From Nanobdellati archaeon (lineage in GTDB: Archaea; SpSt-1190): DNA of 6,803 bases. Numbering within the stretch: position 1 is the stretch's first letter; each line of letters opens with the position of its first letter. Positions 1-6,307 of the stretch are shown here, one piece after another. A program made the translations under genes and the position numbers. The notes under the pieces are model-generated. The model worked only from the letters and a program-made list of their open reading frames with translations, was not told the origin of the DNA and did not search any database. The stretch covers positions 1-6,803 of the forward strand of contig WAMX01000064.1 in the NCBI GenBank assembly GCA_015522095.1. Direction: 5' to 3'.

Positions 1-1
1 C

Positions 2-415
2 CTGTACGGGGAATGCCCCTTCAGGATGATTTACGAGAAGGAGCGGAAGACGGGGAGGATAATCCTCGAGGGAAAGGACTTTTACCTGCTTGCCCCCTAT
101 TCCTCGGTCTTTCCCGGGGAGATGTGGCTCGTGCCCCGCAGGCATGTCCGGACCCTTCCCGAGCTCAGGAAGGACGAGCAGGAGGAGTTTGCATCAATGC
201 TGGTAAGGGCGCTCAGGGGGCTGAACCGCCTTTTTCCCGGAGTGGCATACAATTTTTCAATCCATCAGGCACCCCGTGGCAGGGATTTCCACCTCCACCT
301 TGAGATATATCCCCGGCTCTCAAAGTTCGCCGGGTTTGAGCTCGGCAATGACATGTACGTGAATGCCCTGCTTCCGGAAAGGTTCGCCGCTGAGTTCAGG
401 GAGGTGATGGGGTGA
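2..415 (+). CDS. galT: Galactose-1-phosphate uridylyltransferase-like protein, C-terminal part (5' end outside window)
   Basis: The frame is open to the left edge and begins inside a GalT-like protein, so only about 137 C-terminal residues are visible; the ATG at 26 is internal. The family swaps UMP between UDP-glucose and a hexose-1-phosphate via a uridylylated histidine in an HPH motif, which would lie in the missing N-terminal half. What is visible fits the C-terminal HIT-like domain: an ECPF segment at its start, SIHQAP around residue 88 from the edge, and FHLHLEIYPR with histidines near 97 and 99, matching the histidines that line the active site or metal site in GalT. The second Cys usual in CPFC is Arg here. 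Its TGA stop overlaps the GTG start of the glycogen synthase by 4 nt, so the two are very probably co-translated. Related GalT-like proteins can act on other NDP-sugars, so the true substrate is open. The protein is presumably cytoplasmic. Confidence 0.85.
   Translation: MYGECPFRMIYEKERKTGRIILEGKDFYLLAPYSSVFPGEMWLVPRRHVRTLPELRKDEQEEFASMLVRALRGLNRLFPGVAYNFSIHQAPRGRDFHLHLEIYPRLSKFAGFELGNDMYVNALLPERFAAEFREVMG
400..407 (+). promoter_or_regulatory. Shine-Dalgarno site for the glycogen synthase gene
   Basis: GGAGGTGA is a near-perfect match to the anti-Shine-Dalgarno end of archaeal 16S rRNA. It sits 4 nt before the GTG at 412, inside the last codons of the galT-like gene. It fixes the GTG as the start and supports translational coupling. 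Confidence 0.8.
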
Positions 416-2103
416 CGCTCTGGGAAGTCAGTTTCGAGTGCGGCAACAAGGTTGGCGGGATATGGACTGTCATAACTTCAAAAGCCCCGTACATAAAGGA
501 AGCGTTTGGCGACGATTACTACGCCATAGGTCCTTACAAGAAGGACCGGAAAGAGGTCCTCCTTGAGAAGATGCCGCGCAGGTTCCAGTACATTGCGACC
601 CGCCTCGCCAGGGAGGGCATAGCGGTACACTATGGCAGCTGGGTTGAGGCGGCAGGGGTCAAGATATTCCTGCTTGACACGCGCAAGTTCCGGGAGCGCG
701 TGGATTCCCTCAAGGGGAAGCTCTGGGAGAAGTACGGAATTGATTCACTTGGCACGGGGCACGACTTCAACGAGCCTCTTGCGTGGAGCTACGCCGCGGG
801 GATGTTCATTTCCGAGGCCATGAAGAAGCTTCCCGGCAGGCACATTGTCCAGCTGCAGGAGTGGCTGTCTGCCGGCGCGCTCTTCTACTTTGATATGCAC
901 GGCGTGAAGGCCCGCACGGTATTCACGACGCACGCGACCGTCCTGGGAAGGGCGACCGGCGGGAAGATAAGCGGGAATCCCGAGCAGCTTGCACGGGAGA
1001 AGGGCGTGATTGCCAAGCACCTCACTGAGAAGTCTGCCGCCAGGCTTGCAGATGCCCTCACGACCGTGAGCGACCCGATGGCGGACGAGTGCAGGAGGGT
1101 CCTTGGAAGGAAGCCCGACTTCATCACATACAACGGGCTCGACTTTCAGGTCATACCGGAGCTTCCCCGGCTGCTGAGTGACAAGGTGATTTTCAGGAAG
1201 AAGCTCACGGACTTTGTCCGCGCATACTTCCTTCCCTACTACCGCCTCTCTGTGAAGGACTTCCCCGTGGTCTATACGGCGGGAAGGTATGAGTTCTTCA
1301 ACAAGGGGTATGACCTCTTCATTGATGCCCTCGGGGAGGTCAACAGGCGGCTGAAGGCGGCGGGCTCCGACAGGTGGTTCCTCGCGTTCCTGCTCGTTCC
1401 TGCAGGCACCCTTGGCGTGAAGGACGAGGTGATACAGAACTTCGCCTTCTACAGGCGGCTGAAGGAGATAGCAAGGGAGGACGTTGATGCGCTTGTGGAG
1501 GAGGTCTATGAGGGCAGGGACCTTGAGGGGCGGGTTGAGGAGATGGTTATGGACTTTGAGCGCATGCGCGCCAAGATGAGCACGCGCAGGGGCAGTGCGC
1601 CCCCGCTGTGCGCCTTCCAGCTTTCGTACCCAGAGAAGGAGGACCAGATAGTCCAGCGGCTCAGGGAGAACGGGCTCCTGAACAGGGAGGAGGACCGCGT
1701 CAAGGTCGTGTATTATCCCGTTTACCTAAACAGGCAGGATGAGCTCATGGGGATGAGCTACAGGAATTTCCTCACGGCTGCAAGTATGGGCGTGTTCCTG
1801 AGCAGGTATGAGCCGTGGGGATACACGCCCATGGAGGCTGCGTCATACCTCGGCACTTCCATCACGACCTCGCACTCGGGGTTCGGGCGTGCCGTCCTCG
1901 GGATGGGCGGGCCGGACGGGCTTGGTGTCGTGGACGTGTCCCGCGGCATCAAGGAGGTTGCGGACCGGATAGAGTCCTTCATTATGAAGCCCAAGGATGA
2001 GCGCATATCCCTTGAGATAAATGCCCACAAGTTCGTCAGGGACGGCTTCTCGTGGAAGCACCTCATCACAAATTACCTCAATGCCTACCGCTCACTGGAT
2101 TAG
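412..2103 (+). CDS. Glycogen synthase, family GT3 (eukaryotic type), short form
   Basis: A 563-residue retaining glucosyltransferase predicted to add glucose from an NDP-sugar (UDP-glucose in characterised GT3 enzymes) to the non-reducing end of an alpha-1,4-glucan in the cytoplasm. GT3 hallmarks run in order: NKVGGIWTV near residue 12 (donor loop), FTTHAT at 171-176, KPDFITYNGL at 234-243, GRYEFFNKG at 291-299 with Arg292 and Lys298, a charged helical stretch about 345-395 matching the family's coiled-coil insert, KVVYYPVYL at 431-439, and EPWGYTPME with the E-x7-E pair Glu467/Glu475. Oddities: the usual HFHEW motif reads QLQEW at 147-151, and the protein ends soon after Trp548, without the arginine-rich regulatory helix or the phosphorylated tails of the roughly 700-residue animal and yeast enzymes. 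The GTG start is set by a strong Shine-Dalgarno and the 4-nt overlap with galT. The 3' end overlaps the convergent GH57 gene by 12 bp. Family assignment is secure; donor preference is inferred. Confidence 0.92.
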   Translation: MTLWEVSFECGNKVGGIWTVITSKAPYIKEAFGDDYYAIGPYKKDRKEVLLEKMPRRFQYIATRLAREGIAVHYGSWVEAAGVKIFLLDTRKFRERVDSLKGKLWEKYGIDSLGTGHDFNEPLAWSYAAGMFISEAMKKLPGRHIVQLQEWLSAGALFYFDMHGVKARTVFTTHATVLGRATGGKISGNPEQLAREKGVIAKHLTEKSAARLADALTTVSDPMADECRRVLGRKPDFITYNGLDFQVIPELPRLLSDKVIFRKKLTDFVRAYFLPYYRLSVKDFPVVYTAGRYEFFNKGYDLFIDALGEVNRRLKAAGSDRWFLAFLLVPAGTLGVKDEVIQNFAFYRRLKEIAREDVDALVEEVYEGRDLEGRVEEMVMDFERMRAKMSTRRGSAPPLCAFQLSYPEKEDQIVQRLRENGLLNREEDRVKVVYYPVYLNRQDELMGMSYRNFLTAASMGVFLSRYEPWGYTPMEAASYLGTSITTSHSGFGRAVLGMGGPDGLGVVDVSRGIKEVADRIESFIMKPKDERISLEINAHKFVRDGFSWKHLITNYLNAYRSLD

Positions 2104-3249
2104 GGAGCGCAGGTCCTGCAGGATGTTCATGAAGTTTGTGAATGCCTCATACGGGCTCGAGTATGCCTCGCCGCGGAAGTAGCTGTGAACCTCCTCATCG
2201 CCCGCGAGCTTCGTGCTCAGGTAGTAGAGGTGGTCGCTTGTTGTGAGCTTTCTCCACGTTTCGAGGAGCTCCGGGTCCCCCTTTGCCTTCACGGGACCTT
2301 CAAGGTCCCTGAGGAAGTGGAAGGCGGAGCGCTGCATATCATTCCCCAGCCACGCGCTGAGGTCGCGGTCCATATCTGCCCACGAGAGAAAGTCCTTCGT
2401 GCTGAGCCTGTCCGCGAACTTACGGGTGAGGAGCTTTGATATGTTCACCCACTCCACGCGGGCCTTCCGGGGAAGGTGGCGGAGAAACTCAAATATGCCG
2501 GTCTCCTCCCAGTGGTGCTCCCCGAATGTCTCGAAATCTATGAATATGAGCGTGAAGGGGTCCGGCATGGCTTCGAGCCACGCACCGTACTTGTCCGCGG
2601 TCAGGGGCCACTCCTCCCATCCCCGCGCGGAGAACCGGAAGGCGATGTCATCGCTCAGCTTGTAATTGCGCATGAAGAGCTGGATGCCCGTGCCGTCCGC
2701 CTGGTAGGGGTATCCCGGGCTTCGCCACCCGAGCAGCTTCTCGCTCCCCTCGGTTATCACCCCCCTGAATCCGAGCCGCTCAACCGCGGCGGCCACATCA
2801 TCATTGTAGAAGGATTCCGTGTTGCGGAAGACTCCCGCTTGCTCACCGAACTCGTCCTTCAGCAGCTTCCTGTGGAGGTCAACCTGCTCCCTGAACTCAT
2901 CCTCCGACAGGAGGAAGGCAAGCGAGTGGTAGTATGTTTCCCCTATGAACTCCAGTCCTCCCGTCCCGTGCAGCTCCCTGAGCGCCCTTATGACGGCGGG
3001 ACGGTATCTTTTCGCCTGCTCGAAGAATGTCCCGGTTATGGAAAGGTTGACCCTGAAGCCCGCATCCTCGCACAGCTCCTTCATGAGCTTCAGTGCGGGC
3101 AGGTAGCTCTTCCTTGCTATGCGCTCAAAAAGCCTGCGGTTCAGCGCATCATCAAAATAGTTCCGGTGGTGCCCTATGTCGAAGAAGGTGTACCTGGCAA
3201 TGCGCCAGGGCTGATGCAGAACCGCACAGAACGCAACCTGCCTGCTCAA
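2092..3249 (-). CDS. GH57 family alpha-amylase-like glycoside hydrolase
   Basis: A 385-residue GH57 protein predicted to cleave or transfer alpha-1,4-glucan chains in the cytoplasm. Conserved regions are visible in order: LHQPWRI with HQP at 12-14, GETYYHS at 103-109, FRNTESFYND with the presumed nucleophile Glu145, and FIDFETFGEHHW with the presumed acid/base Asp238. The C-terminal end (YEAFTNFMNILQDL) is like archaeal MJ1611-type amylases. It is much shorter than GH57 4-alpha-glucanotransferases, and I do not see it as a branching enzyme, though transferase activity cannot be excluded. The start is TTG at 3249, since the HQP motif must lie near the N terminus. A GGAGGGTG Shine-Dalgarno lies just upstream, and the TTG overlaps the GT4 stop as TTGA. 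It is the last gene of the GDE-GT4-GH57 run and overlaps the convergent glycogen synthase by 12 bp. No signal peptide is seen. Confidence 0.9.
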   Translation of the reverse strand: MSRQVAFCAVLHQPWRIARYTFFDIGHHRNYFDDALNRRLFERIARKSYLPALKLMKELCEDAGFRVNLSITGTFFEQAKRYRPAVIRALRELHGTGGLEFIGETYYHSLAFLLSEDEFREQVDLHRKLLKDEFGEQAGVFRNTESFYNDDVAAAVERLGFRGVITEGSEKLLGWRSPGYPYQADGTGIQLFMRNYKLSDDIAFRFSARGWEEWPLTADKYGAWLEAMPDPFTLIFIDFETFGEHHWEETGIFEFLRHLPRKARVEWVNISKLLTRKFADRLSTKDFLSWADMDRDLSAWLGNDMQRSAFHFLRDLEGPVKAKGDPELLETWRKLTTSDHLYYLSTKLAGDEEVHSYFRGEAYSSPYEAFTNFMNILQDLRSLIQ

Positions 3250-4379
3250 CGGGCCACCCTCCTGTATGCCTTTGCAAACTGCCTTGCCATGTTCTCCCAG
3301 CTCAGCTGCCTGACTTCCCTTGCCCCGTTGCCAAGCATGGTTCTTCTCAGCGACCCGTAATTGAGGACCTCAAGAATCCTTGAGGCCATGAGCTGGGTGT
3401 CCCAGTAGTCCACCTTGAAGCAGTGCTCCAGAACCTCGCCGACGCCGGCGGTCTTGCTGATTATCAGGGGAGTGCCGCTTGCCATGGCTTCAAGGGCGAC
3501 TATCCCGAATGGCTCGCTTACGGAGGGCATGACAAAAATGTCCGAGAACCTGTATGCCGCCATCAGGCCGTCATCATCGAGCCTCCCCGTGAACACCACA
3601 TTGCGCTCCAGGCCGAGCTCTATTGCCGTCTTTATCAGGAAGGGCATATCCGGCCCCTCGCCCACAATTATGAACTTCACGCGCGGGTCCTTGTTCACGA
3701 CCATGCGTGCCGCGTGGAGCAGGTGCCACACTCCCTTCTGTATGGTAAGCCTTCCGACAAAGAGCACGACCCGGTCCCCGGGCTTCCTTACCGGGCGCCC
3801 CAGGGCTTTCCTGAACTTCCTGAGGTCTATGCCGTTATAGATTACCGTCACCTTCTCCGGGGGGATGCCGTAGAGGCTCACGAGCTGCTCCCTGGTGCGG
3901 TGGCTGTTTGCCACCACGAGGTCTGCCCTCTCCGCGCCGAGCTTCTCCAGCTCGAGCACCCATTCACGAGGGTTGTTGTTCGTGCGGTCATACTCCGTGC
4001 TGTGCACGTGAAAGATCACGGGAATTCCCGCCTCCCTGAACATGACGGCCGCGGGGACGGTCATCCAGTCATTGGCGTGCACGACATCGGGCCGCTTCCC
4101 ACTGCACGAGCGGAAGAGCGCGAAATTGAATGCGTATATGCTTTTCATGGACTCCCAGTCGAGCACCGGCTCCCCTTTGTAAAAATAAACGGAGTAGCCG
4201 GCGGACAGCGGCGCCTCCACGACCTCAGCATCCAGCTTTCCCTTCCACCCGAGTTTTGGTATTGCAACCGTCACAGACTCGCCCATCTTTGACAGGTTCC
4301 GGGCGAGCTCATACACCGCCACCCCCAGCCCGCCGCTGAAGACCGGCCACAGTTCGCTTGACAGTATCAGCACCTTCAC
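3246..4379 (-). CDS. GT4-family glycosyltransferase (glycogen synthase-like, GT-B fold)
   Basis: A 377-residue retaining GT-B glycosyltransferase, predicted cytoplasmic. The N-terminal domain begins KVLILSSELWPVFSGGLG, where the glycine-rich acceptor/donor loop GGLG is at 16-19, and includes HANDW at 101-105 and FHVHSTEYDR. The C-terminal donor domain shows VGRLTIQKG (Arg210, Lys215), VGEGPD, and SEPFGIVALE with the E-x7-E pair Glu289/Glu297. The GTG at 4379 is preferred: it has a GGGAGG Shine-Dalgarno 7 nt upstream and overlaps the GDE stop as GTGA. A GTG at 4412 would add 11 residues with no ribosome site and a 37-bp overlap. Position between a debranching enzyme and a GH57 amylase suggests glucan metabolism, resembling the MJ1606-MJ1611 cluster I recall from Methanocaldococcus. 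Whether it elongates glucan, primes it, or makes a different glycoside cannot be read from the sequence. The GT4 call is firm; the substrate is inferred. Confidence 0.87.
   Translation of the reverse strand: MKVLILSSELWPVFSGGLGVAVYELARNLSKMGESVTVAIPKLGWKGKLDAEVVEAPLSAGYSVYFYKGEPVLDWESMKSIYAFNFALFRSCSGKRPDVVHANDWMTVPAAVMFREAGIPVIFHVHSTEYDRTNNNPREWVLELEKLGAERADLVVANSHRTREQLVSLYGIPPEKVTVIYNGIDLRKFRKALGRPVRKPGDRVVLFVGRLTIQKGVWHLLHAARMVVNKDPRVKFIIVGEGPDMPFLIKTAIELGLERNVVFTGRLDDDGLMAAYRFSDIFVMPSVSEPFGIVALEAMASGTPLIISKTAGVGEVLEHCFKVDYWDTQLMASRILEVLNYGSLRRTMLGNGAREVRQLSWENMARQFAKAYRRVAR
3254..3263 (-). promoter_or_regulatory. Shine-Dalgarno site for the GH57 gene
   Basis: On the minus strand AGGAGGGTGG precedes the TTG at 3249 by 4 nt. 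It lies within the last codons of the GT4 gene and justifies the unusual TTG start. Confidence 0.65.
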
Positions 4380-5968
4380 CCGACTTCCCTCCCAAGAAAT
4401 GCAATTGACCACAGCTGGTGCGACGCGCCGAGCGGCTTCCCCTCTGAAATCGTTTCGGGCAGGCCGAAGAGCGTCCTCGAGCCATAGCTCCGCAGGAAGT
4501 TCTCCACAATCTTCCTGCGGAGGTCGCCGTCAAAGGCCCTCGTCCCCCAGTATGTTGTCAGCCCCCAGACCCGCTCGTGATACTTTTCAGGCTGGCTGCT
4601 TTCAAGCCTGCTCACAGCTTTCACTCCCCACCTGGTGAGCAGCTCGTCCCTTGCGCGCTTCAATATGAGCCTCTTCTGCCCGAGCGAGACCTGGCGGAAC
4701 ATCACCGGCACGAGGGAGTTTGCAGTGAACCTGTATGGGCTTGAAAGGGCGTCTGCAAGCACCTCCCTGTGCAGGAGGGATTCCTCGACGGTTTCCCATA
4801 TCTCCGCGGAGGCGTCCAGCAGCCTGTCACTGTCGAGATGCTCCCCCGCAAGGTCGAACACCTCCGCCCACAGGGACTGCACCTCTATTGCAAACTTCCG
4901 CTTCACCGTGTCCATCCAGGTGCACTCCGGCGGGTGATTGATCATGCCCCCTTCCATGCGCGAAAGCCCGTGATCAATCGCTGCCAGCACCCTGAGCTCC
5001 TCCCTGTCATCCCTCTCCTCAAAGAGCCGGAGGCAGGCGAGCGCCCACAGTGGCGTTGAGTCCGCACTGCACGCCCTGCCGCCAGCCACGGAGGGTATGC
5101 TTCCATCCCTGAGCTGGGATTCGCCTATGGCCTTCAGGGAACGGCGCACCTCCTCTTCCCATCCGTTCTCAATTAGCGGCTCGACCATCCAGAGGAAGTC
5201 CCGCGTCCAGAACTCATTGAAGTAGGGAAAGCCGGCAAAGAACCCATCACCCGTGAAGAAGTGGGACACTGCCGCGGCATACTTCCAGTTCGAGCTTCTT
5301 GCCTTCTGCGCCACAAACTTCCTCCCCTCCCTCACGACCTGCTCAAGTCCTCCCACCTCGCCTCCAAGCTCAAACCTGAACTCGACTTCCTTCCCCCTTG
5401 CGTGAAAGCGACCCGGCACATACTTCTCCTGCTCCCCCTCTTCCCAGTCATATCCCCTGTCGATGGCATACTTTCCCGGGAAGTGCTTCTCCCTCCGCTC
5501 GTCGCGCACAAATTCCCCACCCCTTATCCACACCTGCCCGAGTGAGTTCCTGACAAGCACGCCCCCTCTCTTGAGGAGCCGGTAATTGCGGCCGTGGAGG
5601 TTCTCATCCCGGCGGCGGATATTCACTCCCGGTTCCATCTCCACTTCGGAGGGCTTCTTCGTGCTGACGCGCGCGACAAGCCCGTTCCCCGACACGGCAA
5701 GCTCCACCCTTGCAGGGGCATAGCTTAGCTCCGCCACCACCCCATCATACCTTATGCCCCTGAAATTCTCGGGGGAAAGCCACTCCCCATTGACCCTGAA
5801 TGCGAGATACTCCAGATACTTTGTCCGGCCCTTCCACAGCCCGCACCACTTGCTGCCAAAAGCCCCATTGCAGAATGAAAACAGGAATACTCCATTTTTA
5901 GATAGCAAAAAACTCTTATCTTCCGCCATTCTTGGTTTAAGAGAAATTACGCGGGAACTGGCAGGCAT
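4376..5968 (-). CDS. Glycogen debranching alpha-1,6-glucosidase (GDE_C / GH133-type)
   Basis: A 530-residue protein predicted to hydrolyse alpha-1,6-linked glucose at glycogen branch points in the cytoplasm. Residues 1 to about 215 look like a beta-rich N-terminal domain. The remainder resembles the (alpha/alpha)6-barrel GDE_C domain: FPYFNEFWTRDFLW at 247-260, a DST motif at 303-305 followed by LWALACLRLF, TWMD at 350-353, FAIEVQSLW at 359-367, and GLPETISEG at 502-510 ahead of HQLWSIAFL. By comparison with eukaryotic debranching enzyme, Asp353 and Glu505 are the likely catalytic acid and base. Eukaryotic AGL fuses this domain to a GH13 transferase half, which is absent here; GH57 downstream could cover alpha-1,4 work. 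A GH15 glucoamylase was considered, but the WMD and GLPE motifs favour GDE_C. The start is uncertain: ATG 5968 has a weak upstream GGAAG, while ATG 5929 (residue 14) has none. The stop overlaps the GT4 start by 4 nt, and the gene heads the three-gene run. Confidence 0.86.
   Translation of the reverse strand: MPASSRVISLKPRMAEDKSFLLSKNGVFLFSFCNGAFGSKWCGLWKGRTKYLEYLAFRVNGEWLSPENFRGIRYDGVVAELSYAPARVELAVSGNGLVARVSTKKPSEVEMEPGVNIRRRDENLHGRNYRLLKRGGVLVRNSLGQVWIRGGEFVRDERREKHFPGKYAIDRGYDWEEGEQEKYVPGRFHARGKEVEFRFELGGEVGGLEQVVREGRKFVAQKARSSNWKYAAAVSHFFTGDGFFAGFPYFNEFWTRDFLWMVEPLIENGWEEEVRRSLKAIGESQLRDGSIPSVAGGRACSADSTPLWALACLRLFEERDDREELRVLAAIDHGLSRMEGGMINHPPECTWMDTVKRKFAIEVQSLWAEVFDLAGEHLDSDRLLDASAEIWETVEESLLHREVLADALSSPYRFTANSLVPVMFRQVSLGQKRLILKRARDELLTRWGVKAVSRLESSQPEKYHERVWGLTTYWGTRAFDGDLRRKIVENFLRSYGSRTLFGLPETISEGKPLGASHQLWSIAFLGREVG
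4387..4393 (-). promoter_or_regulatory. Shine-Dalgarno site for the GT4 gene
   Basis: Minus-strand GGGAGGG lies 7 nt before the GTG at 4379, inside the end of the debranching-enzyme gene. It decides between the two candidate GTG starts of the GT4 gene in favour of the shorter protein. Confidence 0.6.
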
Positions 5969-5998
5969 AAAATAATTTACTTCCTTTTATTTTAACAC
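5969..5998 (-). promoter_or_regulatory. AT-rich gap with possible promoter for the GDE-GT4-GH57 run
   Basis: The 30 bp between the DUF59 stop and the GDE start read GTTAAAATAAAAGGAAG then TAAATTATTTT on the minus strand. TTAAAATAAAA (5985-5995) is a TATA-like box centred about 22-24 nt before ATG 5968, which would give an almost leaderless mRNA. GGAAG at 5980-5984 is a weak ribosome site 11 nt from the ATG. A second AT box at 5969-5979 could serve the alternative ATG at 5929. No clear BRE is seen, so this is suggestive only. The gap is also short enough for read-through from the DUF59 gene. Confidence 0.4.
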
Positions 5999-6277
5999 TT
6001 ACGGCATTATCTTCTTCCGGAGTTCCGGTGACATCCGCTCTGGAGTCCACGGCGGCTCGAAGGTGAGCTCAACCTCCGGCTCGTATCCGAGCTCGCGGAG
6101 CCTCTCCTCCACCTGCGATATGAGCAGCCCCCCGATGGGGCACATAGGCGTCGTCAGGGTCATGGTCACCCTTGCCCTTTTGCCCTCTACCTTCACATCA
6201 TAGACCAGCCCGAGATCAACGATATTCTGCCCCACCTCCGGGTCCACAACTGTCTTGAGGGCTTCGCGAAGGTCCAC
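5999..6277 (-). CDS. DUF59 / MIP18-family protein (SufT/PaaD-like, iron-sulfur cluster assembly)
   Basis: A 92-residue single-domain DUF59 protein, normal length for stand-alone archaeal members. The signature VVDPEVGQNIVDLGLVYDV spans about residues 10-28, TLTTPMCPIGG at 40-50 carries the family's conserved Cys46, and the tail has the typical LTFEPPWTPERMS segment. The family is associated with iron-sulfur cluster assembly or delivery in the cytoplasm (SufT, MIP18, PaaD relatives); the exact partner here is unknown. The start is GTG at 6277: no in-frame ATG lies upstream within the 37-bp gap, the DPEV motif is at its usual distance from the N terminus, and a TATA-like box about 25 nt upstream suits a leaderless transcript. 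The link to the neighbouring sugar genes is probably only positional; it precedes the GDE gene by 30 bp on the same strand. Confidence 0.9.
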   Translation of the reverse strand: MDLREALKTVVDPEVGQNIVDLGLVYDVKVEGKRARVTMTLTTPMCPIGGLLISQVEERLRELGYEPEVELTFEPPWTPERMSPELRKKIMP

Positions 6278-6285
6278 CTTACTAA

Positions 6286-6295
6286 CTGTTAACAG
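6286..6295. repeat. 10-bp perfect palindrome CTGTTAACAG
   Basis: CTGTTAACAG reads the same on both strands. It lies between the TATA-like box and the GTG start of the DUF59 gene, 9 to 18 nt before that start. The position would suit a small operator, but a 10-bp palindrome of this kind can arise by chance. Confidence 0.35.
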
Positions 6296-6297
6296 AG

Positions 6298-6307
6298 TTT
6301 AAAAAAA
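6298..6307 (-). promoter_or_regulatory. TATA-like box upstream of the DUF59 gene
   Basis: Minus-strand TTTTTTTAAA is centred about 25 nt before the GTG at 6277, the spacing expected between an archaeal TATA box and a transcript starting at or next to the start codon. There is no Shine-Dalgarno with usable spacing, which agrees with a leaderless mRNA. The upstream BRE position is not purine-rich, so the match is only moderate. The box overlaps the T-tract ending the previous gene. Confidence 0.4.

Noticed and set aside
13..303. Plus-strand frame of 96 codons overlapping the galT-like gene
   Set aside because: It is out of frame with the GalT HIT-like motifs in the same DNA, and its Pro/Gly/Arg-rich translation has no recognisable pattern.
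2109..2119. Inverted repeat GCAGG-T-CCTGC just after the GT3 stop, as a terminator hairpin
   Set aside because: The loop would be one base, no T-tract follows, and the sequence is coding for the GH57 C terminus.
2476..3360. Long plus-strand open frame (294 codons) opposite the GH57 gene
   Set aside because: It lies antisense to a gene with a full set of GH57 motifs, has no family motif of its own and no ribosome site; long antisense frames are common in GC-rich coding DNA.
3423..4292. Long plus-strand open frame (289 codons) opposite the GT4 gene
   Set aside because: It is antisense to a clear GT-B glycosyltransferase; its composition (many His, Pro, Arg, Leu) is that of a shadow frame and no domain is recognisable.
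4380..4412. Longer GT4 start at GTG 4412
   Set aside because: There is no Shine-Dalgarno before it, it would overlap the GDE gene by 37 bp, and the extra residues precede the normal KVLILSSE beginning of the GT-B fold.
4376..5968. GH15 glucoamylase as the identity of the 530-residue hydrolase
   Set aside because: The WMD and GLPE motifs with the DST and HQLWSIA contexts match the GDE_C domain better than the Glu-based catalytic motifs of GH15.
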